Shown: positions 1 to 5,106 of the stretch, one piece after another
Layout: every line of letters begins with the position of its first letter
Numbering within the stretch: the stretch's first letter is position 1
DNA from: Bacteroidales bacterium
GTDB lineage: Bacteria > Bacteroidota > Bacteroidia > Bacteroidales > ML635J-15
Assembly (NCBI GenBank): GCA_017997855.1
Contig: JAGOEF010000148.1
Coordinates: 1 to 5,106 of the forward strand
Length of the DNA: 5,106 nucleotides
Reading direction: 5' to 3'
Translations under genes and position numbers: made by a program
The notes under the pieces: generated by a model
Databases searched by the model: none
What the model was told of the DNA's origin: nothing
What the model saw: only the letters and a program-made list of their open reading frames with translations

Positions 1-314
1 CCGGCATACAATGCAAATTGCACTATCTCGCCATTTCGTAGTAGCTCGAGTTTTTCGCTGGCAAAGCTCGAAAAGGTAGTAAAGCCGCCGCAAAAGCCAA
101 CGGTAAGAAATAGTCGTGTATCAGCACCCATGAACTCATATTTGTCGGAAATTCCTAAAATCAGCCCAATCAGAAAACATCCGAAAATATTCACGAAGAA
201 AGTCCCGTAAGGGAAACTGCTCACAAATACCTCCTGCAGATAGCGTGTAGCAACAAAGCGTGAAACACCGCCCAGAAAACTGCCCGTACCAATCAAAATC
301 AATGTTTTAAACAT
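1..314 (-). CDS. crcB: Fluoride channel/exporter CrcB (Fluc), partial, C-terminus cut by window edge
   Basis: Reading the minus strand from the ATG at 314-312 gives 104 residues with no stop before the window edge. The family is usually about 120-130 residues, so about the last 20, most of the fourth membrane helix, are missing. CrcB/Fluc proteins are small inner-membrane proteins that form dual-topology dimers and let fluoride leave the cell. Visible hallmarks are the N-terminal glycine-rich helix with an arginine (GSFLGGVSRF, residues 11-20), the conserved Asn42 in VNIFGCFLIG (41-50), and the third-helix signature GFCGGFTTFSSF (73-84), whose Phe81 and Phe84 correspond to the pore phenylalanine box. 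Three hydrophobic segments lie at about 3-27, 34-55 and 68-86. The start is supported because it begins helix 1 directly and sits 16 bases after a fluoride riboswitch aptamer, which independently supports the function. It follows the pseudouridine synthase gene on the same strand but appears to have its own promoter. Confidence 0.96.
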   Translation of the reverse strand, partial: MFKTLILIGTGSFLGGVSRFVATRYLQEVFVSSFPYGTFFVNIFGCFLIGLILGISDKYEFMGADTRLFLTVGFCGGFTTFSSFASEKLELLRNGEIVQFALYA

Positions 315-330
315 AAGCAATCATCGTTTA

Positions 331-378
331 GGGTAGGAGTTATCAGCAACATTGCGGTTAAAGGCGAACTCCATCGCC
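331..378 (-). promoter_or_regulatory. Fluoride riboswitch (crcB motif) aptamer in the crcB leader
   Basis: On the minus strand the leader reads GGCGATGGAGTTCGCC (378-363), then TTTAACC, GCAATGTTGC (355-346), TGATAACTCCTACC (345-332). This fits the crcB-motif consensus closely. The first hairpin pairs GGCG with CGCC around the loop ATGGAGTT. Six loop bases GGAGTT (372-367) are fully complementary to AACTCC (341-336), forming the pseudoknot that defines the fluoride aptamer. A small second hairpin, GCA/TGC or GCAA/TTGC, lies between them, and the TGAT-plus-CTCCTACC 3' segment is the conserved one. The aptamer of this family binds fluoride through magnesium ions and normally switches expression on when fluoride is high. 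No terminator hairpin with a U-run follows, and only 16 bases separate the aptamer from the start codon, so control at translation initiation is inferred rather than shown. Confidence 0.95.
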
Positions 379-388
379 ATTGAATGGC
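376..388. repeat. Perfect 6-bp inverted repeat between -7 box and riboswitch
   Basis: GCCATTGAATGGC is a perfect inverted repeat with 6-base arms around one central base. It begins at the last base of the -7 element and ends three bases into the first aptamer stem, so it covers the expected transcription start of the crcB transcript. It could be an operator for a small dimeric repressor. If transcription starts further upstream, it could instead be a GCCA/TGGC hairpin competing with the aptamer. A chance origin is quite possible. Confidence 0.4.
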
Positions 389-419
389 AAAATTATTAAA
401 ATGTTTGCATTTTCATAAA
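388..419 (-). promoter_or_regulatory. Promoter-like element for the crcB riboswitch transcript
   Basis: The minus strand carries TAATTTTG at 395-388, an exact match to the Bacteroidota -7 consensus TAnnTTTG. A weaker -33-like TTTATG lies at 419-414, 18 bases upstream. A start of transcription roughly 6-8 bases downstream would fall at about 382-380, only two to four bases before the first aptamer stem, as expected for a riboswitch leader. The element lies just downstream of the pseudouridine synthase stop codon (427-425), so crcB need not depend on readthrough from panB. The -33 match is poor. Confidence 0.6.
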
Positions 420-424
420 CTTGT

Positions 425-1102
425 TTATTTCAAATCGAAATTTTCCCAGATACCACCCTTTGGCACCGGTGCAATAATGCATACAGGCACCTGAGTTACC
501 GGATGTATGAATTCCAGTTTGCGGGCATGTAAATCAATTCCGCCATCGGGGTTTGAGCGTGGGTAACCGTATTTCAGATCACCTTTAATCGGGCTACCCA
601 TGTGAGCTAACTGGCAGCGTATTTGGTGGTGTCTTCCGGTGTGAAGTAAAACTTCAAGTAAATGGTATTTACTTATAGAAGACAGGAGTTTATATTCCAG
701 AATAGCTTCTTTTGAATCGGTCGTGGCTTTTGTCGAAATGAAGCTTTTATTCTGTTTTTCGTTCCTGCGTATGAAGTTTGTCAGTGTGGCTTCGGTTTGT
801 TCAGGGCGATTGGCTACAATTGCCCAATAGGTTTTTTTAATTGTCTTTTCTCGAAAAAGTGTATTTACTCTTTCGAGAGCCTTGCTGGTACGGGCAAACA
901 GCACAATTCCGCTCACCGGCCTGTCGATACGGTGGGTAACACCCAAAAACACAGCTCCCGGCTTGTGGTACTTGGTTTTGATGAATTCTTTAACCTCATC
1001 TTCGAGGGCTGTATCACCGCTTTTATCGGGCTGCACAATATCCCCGCAGCGTTTATTAACGGCAATCAGGTGGTTGTCTTCGTATAGCACGGATAGGCTC
1101 AC
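425..1102 (-). CDS. RluA-family RNA pseudouridine synthase, no S4 domain
   Basis: The 225-residue protein is a pseudouridine synthase of the RluA/RsuA superfamily, converting specific uridines in rRNA or tRNA to pseudouridine in the cytoplasm. The catalytic motif HRIDRPVSG is at residues 57-65, with Asp60 the expected nucleophile. The N-terminal strand VLYEDNHLIAVNK (5-17) and the second family signature HTGRHHQIRCQLAHMGSPIKGD (153-174, with Arg161 in the usual position) are also present. Length and start leave no room for an N-terminal S4 RNA-binding domain, so this is the short, catalytic-domain-only type. The start is GTG (1102-1100); homologues begin a few residues before the VLYEDN segment, and no upstream in-frame ATG precedes the panB stop. 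It starts 8 bases after panB, so the two are probably cotranscribed and perhaps translationally coupled. The exact RNA target cannot be read from the sequence, so no gene symbol is given. Confidence 0.93.
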   Translation of the reverse strand: MSLSVLYEDNHLIAVNKRCGDIVQPDKSGDTALEDEVKEFIKTKYHKPGAVFLGVTHRIDRPVSGIVLFARTSKALERVNTLFREKTIKKTYWAIVANRPEQTEATLTNFIRRNEKQNKSFISTKATTDSKEAILEYKLLSSISKYHLLEVLLHTGRHHQIRCQLAHMGSPIKGDLKYGYPRSNPDGGIDLHARKLEFIHPVTQVPVCIIAPVPKGGIWENFDLK

Positions 1103-1110
1103 AATGCTTG

Positions 1111-1926
1111 TCAGTATTGCTCTTTTTCGTTGGGGAAATCGTTGGTACGCACGTCTCCGATATATTTTTTTACCGCCAGTACAATCTCAGAACTGAGATT
1201 ATGGTACCGTCGGAGAAAACGGGGTGAGAACTCGGTGGTAATGCCCAGCATATCATGCAGAACCAGCACCTGTCCGTCAACCTGACCACCAGCACCTATT
1301 CCGATTACCGGAATTTTAATTTCTTTAGCTACGCGGGCAGCCAGTTTGGCGGGCACCTTTTCAATTACTATTGCAAAGCAGCCCAATGATTCAAGCAGGT
1401 GAGCATCTGCAACCAATTTATTGGCTTCGGCTTCGTCGGTGGCTCGAACCACATAGGTGCCGAATTTATGGATGCTCTGAGGCGTCAGACCCAGGTGACC
1501 CATTACCGGGATACCTGCTGTGAGAATTCGGGCAATGCTATCTCCAACTTCGGAACCGCCTTCTATTTTAATGGCACCGGCTCCGGTTTCCTTCATAATC
1601 CGAATGGCTGATTTAAGTGCATGACGTGAGTTTCCCTGATAGGTACCAAAGGGCATATCAACAACTACCAGCGCGCGTTGTACTCCACGCACAACACCGC
1701 TAGCGTGATATATCATCTGATCGAGAGTGATTGGCAGGGTTGAGTCGTTACCCGCCATTACGTTTGAAGCTGAATCACCCACAAGAATTATGTCAATGCC
1801 CGAAAGGTCGAGCAGCCGCGCCATCGAAAAATCGTAGGCAGTGAGCATGGCTATTTTTTCCTGCCTGTTCTTCATCTCCTGCAATACATGCGTGGTGATT
1901 TTCCGTATCTCTTTGTTTACCGACAT
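1111..1926 (-). CDS. panB: 3-methyl-2-oxobutanoate hydroxymethyltransferase (ketopantoate hydroxymethyltransferase)
   Basis: PanB transfers a hydroxymethyl group from 5,10-methylenetetrahydrofolate to 2-oxoisovalerate to make ketopantoate, the first committed step to pantothenate and coenzyme A. It is a cytoplasmic TIM-barrel enzyme. The 271 residues match the family's usual 260-280. Signatures in order are MLTAYD (27-32), ILVGDS (47-52, metal ligand Asp51), [12 protein letters not shown] (63-74), DMPFG (90-94, metal ligand Asp90), KIEGG (120-124, metal ligand Glu122), [10 protein letters not shown] (142-151), IEKVP (188-192, Glu189 the expected catalytic base) and [15 protein letters not shown] (208-222). 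All key residues appear intact. The start is ATG at 1926-1924; the roughly 20 residues before MLTAYD are typical of the family. It leads the minus-strand group and faces the lipoprotein gene across a 67-base divergent promoter region. No other pantothenate gene is in the window. Confidence 0.97.
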   Translation of the reverse strand: MSVNKEIRKITTHVLQEMKNRQEKIAMLTAYDFSMARLLDLSGIDIILVGDSASNVMAGNDSTLPITLDQMIYHASGVVRGVQRALVVVDMPFGTYQGNSRHALKSAIRIMKETGAGAIKIEGGSEVGDSIARILTAGIPVMGHLGLTPQSIHKFGTYVVRATDEAEANKLVADAHLLESLGCFAIVIEKVPAKLAARVAKEIKIPVIGIGAGGQVDGQVLVLHDMLGITTEFSPRFLRRYHNLSSEIVLAVKKYIGDVRTNDFPNEKEQY

Positions 1927-1936
1927 TTTTTTATTT

Positions 1937-1964
1937 TTTGGTAATGCAATATTAGTTATTTTTG
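1937..1964 (+). promoter_or_regulatory. Possible promoter for the lipoprotein gene
   Basis: The plus strand carries TATTTTTG at 1957-1964, an exact TAnnTTTG match. A TTTG at 1937-1940 could be the -33 element, but the 16-base spacer is shorter than the usual 19-21 or so. Transcription would start near 1970, leaving a leader of about 24 bases before the ATG at 1994. It overlaps the proposed panB promoter on the other strand. Confidence 0.45.
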
Positions 1965-1980
1965 ACGGTTATTTCATAAA
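1947..1980 (-). promoter_or_regulatory. Possible panB promoter
   Basis: The minus strand carries TAATATTG at 1954-1947, one mismatch from the Bacteroidota -7 consensus TAnnTTTG. A -33-like TTTATG lies at 1980-1975, 20 bases upstream, the same hexamer seen upstream of the crcB -7 element. Transcription from here would give a leader of about 15 bases before the panB ATG. The gap is AT-rich, so weak matches are expected by chance. Confidence 0.35.
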
Positions 1981-1993
1981 ACTGATTTTTTTG

Positions 1994-3028
1994 ATGAGAA
2001 TTGCACTTTTGTTTTTAAGTCTTGTAGCACTGGCCGGATTTATTTCTTGCGATAGCGAATTGGATGTAAATGCCGACTGGAAGCCCATTCCGGTAGTATA
2101 TTGTGTACTCGACCAATCGCAACCCATTCAATATGTTAAAGTTACAAAAGCGTTTCTGGGTGATGTGCCGGCCTCGGTCATGGCTCAAATCAGCGATTCG
2201 CTGTTTTACGAACATGTTGATGTGAAGCTTTACGAAAAATCCAGCCCTTCAAATATATTAGTCGCTACATTTGAGCAAACCGATGAAATTCCCCGCGATT
2301 CAGGATATTTTGCCAACGACAGGAACACATTGTATAAATCAGACGTAATTTTGAACAGCGATAAAGAATATATCCTTTATGTGCATATCGACGACATTCC
2401 GGTGGATGTTTATAATTCGATTCCTGTGAAGCTTATCGATGGTTGTTCTATCAGCAAACCTGACGAAATGACCTCGTTTATTAATATAGTAAATTATAAT
2501 ACCGATTTTACCTATGAGTACCGAACCGGTGAAAATGGTAAAATTTATCAGATGGTTGTAAAATTTAATTACCTCGAAGTTCGTGGTACCGATACATCCG
2601 AAAATACCCTGAGTATTGTGTGGCCTCAGCCTGTAAGGGTAGATAGCCTTCAGGGGACTGCGGGAATGATCGTAAAACGTACATTCTCGAATCTGGCATT
2701 CTACAACCTGATAAGTACAAGTATTCCTACCAGTCCAGGGGTGAAGAGACTTGTGAAAATGCCTGATAGCATGGAATTTCAGTTGATAGCTGCTGATAAT
2801 TATTATTACACATACATGCAGGTTTCGCAGCCATCAACCGGCCTGGCACAATCGAAGCCATTGTTTACCAACTTCACCAATGGCATCGGTTTGTTTGCTA
2901 CCCGCTTCAATACCACCCGTATTAAGAAGATGGGAGAGCGCACCCTCGATTCGCTGTGTATGGGAATATACACCTACGACAAAGGCTTTGTATACCACAC
3001 TGATCCGTATTATGCGGCTCATTTTTAA
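1994..3028 (+). CDS. Putative lipoprotein of unknown function (possibly DUF4249-like)
   Basis: This 344-residue protein has a lipoprotein signal peptide. It opens with Met-Arg, continues with a hydrophobic run (residues 3-17) and ends in FISC with Cys19 as the lipid-modified residue; the -3 Phe is a little unusual for a lipobox. The frame is open upstream to an ATG at 1841, but that extension runs antisense through panB and would bury the signal peptide, so ATG 1994 is preferred. The mature protein begins DSELDVN, then a strand-rich region with motifs such as VVYCVLDQSQPIQYVKVTKAF (about 33-53), a TYEYRTGENGKIYQMVVKFNY block (about 174-194) and a near-C-terminal NGIGLFATRFNTT (about 295-307). 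This layout recalls uncharacterised Bacteroidota lipoproteins of the DUF4249 type. That is recollection, not a search result. No catalytic motif is recognisable. It is probably exported and membrane-anchored. The glycosyltransferase gene follows after 65 bases. Confidence 0.85.
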   Translation: MRIALLFLSLVALAGFISCDSELDVNADWKPIPVVYCVLDQSQPIQYVKVTKAFLGDVPASVMAQISDSLFYEHVDVKLYEKSSPSNILVATFEQTDEIPRDSGYFANDRNTLYKSDVILNSDKEYILYVHIDDIPVDVYNSIPVKLIDGCSISKPDEMTSFINIVNYNTDFTYEYRTGENGKIYQMVVKFNYLEVRGTDTSENTLSIVWPQPVRVDSLQGTAGMIVKRTFSNLAFYNLISTSIPTSPGVKRLVKMPDSMEFQLIAADNYYYTYMQVSQPSTGLAQSKPLFTNFTNGIGLFATRFNTTRIKKMGERTLDSLCMGIYTYDKGFVYHTDPYYAAHF

Positions 3029-3093
3029 CAACATAAGAGTTATACGTTCCGGTTTTCCATTGTTTTACGATGTAGTCGCCTAATCGCAATTAT

Positions 3094-4125
3094 ATGACAA
3101 AACTGGCTGTTATCGTACTAAACTGGAATGGGGAATCGCTGCTAAGGGAATTTCTGCCTTCGGTGGTCGAAAACAGTTCTTGCGATGGCGTTGAGATTTG
3201 GGTTGCCGATAATGCTTCTGCTGATGCTTCGGAACAACTGGTAAAAGCAGGGTTTCCTACAGTAAAATGGCTGGCTTTTGACAAAAATTATGGCTTTGCC
3301 GGTGGCTATAACCGGGCACTTAAACACATCGATTGCACTTACGCGCTCTTACTCAACAGCGATGTAATGGTTCCTGCAGGCTGGCTCGACCCGTTGCTGC
3401 GGGTTCTGGATACCGAATCTGATGTAGCTGCTTGTGCACCCAAACTTCGCGATTATAAAAATCCTGCGAAATTTGAATATGCCGGTGCCTCGGGGGGATT
3501 TCTCGATAAAAACTGTTATGCTTTTTGTCGTGGCCGGATGTTTCACGATATTGAATTCGACACCGGACAATACGACGACGAAACCGAAGTGTTCTGGGCT
3601 TCGGGTGCAGCTTTAATGGTCCGGCGCAGTGAGTACCTCAGGTTTGGCGGACTTGACGAAGACTTTTTTGCCCACATGGAAGAGATAGATTTGTGTTGGA
3701 GAATGAAAAACAGCGGACTGAAAATTAAAATTGTTCCTTCTTCGGTGGTTTACCATGTGGGAGGGGCAACGCTTTCAGAAACAAGTCCTTTTAAAACCTA
3801 TCTCAACTTCAGAAACAACCTGCTGATGATGTATAAAAACCTTCCGGAAAAGGGTTTTACTACAGTATTGTTTAAGCGTAAAGTGCTTGATACACTGGCA
3901 ATGGGAGTGATGTTGTTGAAGTTTGACTTTAAGAATGCCATAGCCGTTGTCAGAGCGCATTTACACTATTATCGTATGGTGCGAAACACATACAGGCACA
4001 AACGTAAGATTTGTTTGCTGGAGGCAACAAGTCGCAACGAAACAGGTATAATCCGGCGCAATGTGGTTTTTCTTCATTTTGCTGGGAAGCTGCGTTGTTT
4101 CAATGAACTTGAGAAATTCATTTAG
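3094..4125 (+). CDS. Family 2 glycosyltransferase, rhamnosyltransferase (WbbL)-like
   Basis: The 343-residue protein has a GT-A fold glycosyltransferase 2 domain at about residues 3-230. Visible features are the opening strand AVIVLNWNG (5-13), the nucleotide-binding WVADNASADAS (36-46), the NYGFAGGYNRAL segment (65-76), the metal-binding DxD-equivalent LLNSDV (86-91), the acceptor-side WASGAALMVRRS (168-179) and the catalytic-base region GLDEDFFAHMEEIDLCWR (186-203). The LNFRNNLLMMYKNLP segment (237-251) and a basic, amphipathic tail (about 284-306) are typical of the WbbL-like group, which adds rhamnose or similar sugars to lipid-linked O-antigen or capsule intermediates at the inner face of the cytoplasmic membrane. 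Sugar and acceptor cannot be told from sequence, and no other polysaccharide gene is in the window. The start is ATG 3094, just before the first beta strand. Its last 8 bases overlap the 3' end of the amidase gene on the other strand. Confidence 0.93.
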   Translation: MTKLAVIVLNWNGESLLREFLPSVVENSSCDGVEIWVADNASADASEQLVKAGFPTVKWLAFDKNYGFAGGYNRALKHIDCTYALLLNSDVMVPAGWLDPLLRVLDTESDVAACAPKLRDYKNPAKFEYAGASGGFLDKNCYAFCRGRMFHDIEFDTGQYDDETEVFWASGAALMVRRSEYLRFGGLDEDFFAHMEEIDLCWRMKNSGLKIKIVPSSVVYHVGGATLSETSPFKTYLNFRNNLLMMYKNLPEKGFTTVLFKRKVLDTLAMGVMLLKFDFKNAIAVVRAHLHYYRMVRNTYRHKRKICLLEATSRNETGIIRRNVVFLHFAGKLRCFNELEKFI

Positions 4126-5104
4126 GTTTTTTATACAGCTCGTATTCAGTAATCAGTCCGGCACAAATCCATTTAGCCAGTGCATCGCGGTTGTCAGGGT
4201 TCAGAAAACGCTTTTGATCTGTACTGTTGGTAATATTACCAAGCTCCATGAATACACCTACGGGTTTGGTTTTTCGTAATACCATTAGACTACGGGGTGT
4301 TGCGTTGCCCTTATAACCTCGGTTTGGCTGATGCTCACGGTATTTTGCCTCGAAAGTTTCGACCATAATTTCGGCCAGCTTTTTCCCTTTTTCACTGGTG
4401 GTGTGGTAATAGAAAAAAACGTCTATTTTTTGAGAGTCCGCGCGTGAATCCAGGTGAATTTCCACTACACGTTGATGCGTAGATGCGCCAATGCTATCAT
4501 AAAGTTTATTAACTGCATCGACACGCTGAAGTAGACGTGAATTTTGTTCGCGTGGTATTTCGAGACCTGGATAGCACAGTTCGTCGGTGTCGTGAATTAA
4601 TAATCGGTCGTTGCGAATGCTGTCGTTCGGGTCGGTTACAATCAAATATGCCACGCCGGAATGCGATTCTATTTCACGTTTTAGCCGCAGGGCAATGTCG
4701 TAGGCATATTCATCTTCGGTGATCATTGTGTTGTCGATATTGGCAACGGCACCGGGGTCAGGGCCTCCATGTCCGGCAATAATGTAGAAAACCGAACCCT
4801 GCAATAGCGAATCGACGGGTTCATCCTGGTTATCAGGGTCTGATAAATTTTCAGATTCATTCGATGCTGCAGGCTTGCATGGTAGCCGGTATTTACGCCC
4901 GCTGATCAGGCTGCTGTCGGCACCTATCGATGCTTTATTGATTTTTATGAATTCCGTAAAATAGGAGGCTGAGTACCCGTTACGACGAAGCATTGCATAG
5001 ATTCCTTCTCCTTTGAGTGCCTCGGTCATCACTGTGTCGCATTGTCCCGATAAAAATCCGGGCAACAGAAGCAATCCAAGAAAACATGTAAGAAAAAATC
5101 TCAT
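4118..5104 (-). CDS. Secreted N-acetylmuramoyl-L-alanine amidase (LysM-like plus Amidase_3)
   Basis: This 328-residue cell-wall hydrolase cleaves the amide bond between N-acetylmuramic acid and L-alanine in peptidoglycan. A Sec signal peptide occupies about residues 1-20, with a hydrophobic core FLTCFLGLLLLPGF; Cys22 is preceded by Gln, so it is not a lipobox. Residues about 26-75 look like a diverged LysM peptidoglycan-binding domain (GEGIYAMLRRNG, then FIKINK, then SGRKYRLP). An acidic, Ser/Asn-rich linker follows (about 78-102), then the zinc amidase domain (104-323). Its zinc ligands are His112 in AGHGGPDPGA, Glu130 in TEDEYAYDIALRL and His217 in VVEIHLDS; catalytic Glu287 is in FMELGNITN. 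Two motifs deviate from the common GHGG-preceding Pro and SIHxN forms, but all catalytic residues are present. The ATG at 5104-5102 lies two bases from the window edge, so an upstream start cannot be excluded. The TGA at 4120-4118 overlaps the glycosyltransferase gene. Confidence 0.95.
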   Translation of the reverse strand: MRFFLTCFLGLLLLPGFLSGQCDTVMTEALKGEGIYAMLRRNGYSASYFTEFIKINKASIGADSSLISGRKYRLPCKPAASNESENLSDPDNQDEPVDSLLQGSVFYIIAGHGGPDPGAVANIDNTMITEDEYAYDIALRLKREIESHSGVAYLIVTDPNDSIRNDRLLIHDTDELCYPGLEIPREQNSRLLQRVDAVNKLYDSIGASTHQRVVEIHLDSRADSQKIDVFFYYHTTSEKGKKLAEIMVETFEAKYREHQPNRGYKGNATPRSLMVLRKTKPVGVFMELGNITNSTDQKRFLNPDNRDALAKWICAGLITEYELYKKPK

Positions 5105-5106
5105 GC

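Noticed and set aside
307..324. Five-codon ORF (ATG 324-322 to TAA 309-307) overlapping the crcB start out of frame
   Set aside because: It is too short to support. A chance ATG in the AT-rich leader explains it, although coupling to crcB cannot be excluded.
797..1196. Plus-strand open frames opposite the pseudouridine synthase and panB genes
   Set aside because: They are shadows of well-supported minus-strand genes and show no domain motifs or plausible start context.
1841..1993. N-terminal extension of the lipoprotein frame back to an ATG at 1841
   Set aside because: It runs antisense through the start of panB, would place the lipoprotein signal peptide 52 residues inside the protein, and gives no recognisable sequence.
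3029..3093. Possible terminator or promoter between the lipoprotein and glycosyltransferase genes
   Set aside because: No GC-rich hairpin with a T-run and no TAnnTTTG element is visible in these 65 bases, so nothing could be supported there.
4061..4279. Plus-strand 72-codon open frame across the convergent gene ends
   Set aside because: It overlaps the 3' ends of two real genes in other frames and its translation has no recognisable features.
1..5106. A new defence, mobile or multi-gene system
   Set aside because: All genes but the lipoprotein belong to common housekeeping or envelope families with intact motifs. There are no direct repeats, transposase, integrase or CRISPR-like structures in the window.

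Overview
The window looks like ordinary chromosome from a member of the Bacteroidota, probably near the Bacteroidales/Marinilabiliales. This is inferred from three things: promoter-like elements of the TAnnTTTG type, no obvious Shine-Dalgarno sequences at the gene starts, and protein styles typical of the phylum (LysM-like plus Amidase_3 protein, Bacteroidota-type lipoprotein). No mobile element, CRISPR array, tRNA or rRNA is visible.

Layout. Positions 1-1926 hold three minus-strand genes read right to left. They are panB (first enzyme of pantothenate synthesis), an RluA-family pseudouridine synthase starting 8 bases after panB, and a left-truncated crcB fluoride channel. The 110-base gap before crcB holds a well-matched fluoride riboswitch aptamer with its own promoter-like element, so crcB can be controlled by fluoride separately from the two genes upstream. 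The 67-base gap at 1927-1993 is a divergent promoter region between panB and a plus-strand lipoprotein gene. Positions 1994-4125 hold that lipoprotein of unknown function and, 65 bases later, a family 2 glycosyltransferase. The two may be cotranscribed, as no terminator is visible between them. Positions 4118-5104 hold a minus-strand secreted N-acetylmuramoyl-L-alanine amidase whose 3' end overlaps the glycosyltransferase gene by 8 bases, tail to tail.

How the genes relate. The crcB/riboswitch pair is a self-contained fluoride resistance unit: fluoride binds the leader RNA and turns on its own exporter. panB and the pseudouridine synthase are probably cotranscribed, but no functional link is visible. 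The lipoprotein, glycosyltransferase and amidase are all envelope-related, but nothing shows that they act together. I see no convincing undescribed multi-gene system. The most informative structure is the compact crcB leader, which lacks a terminator-type expression platform, and the least understood gene is the lipoprotein.
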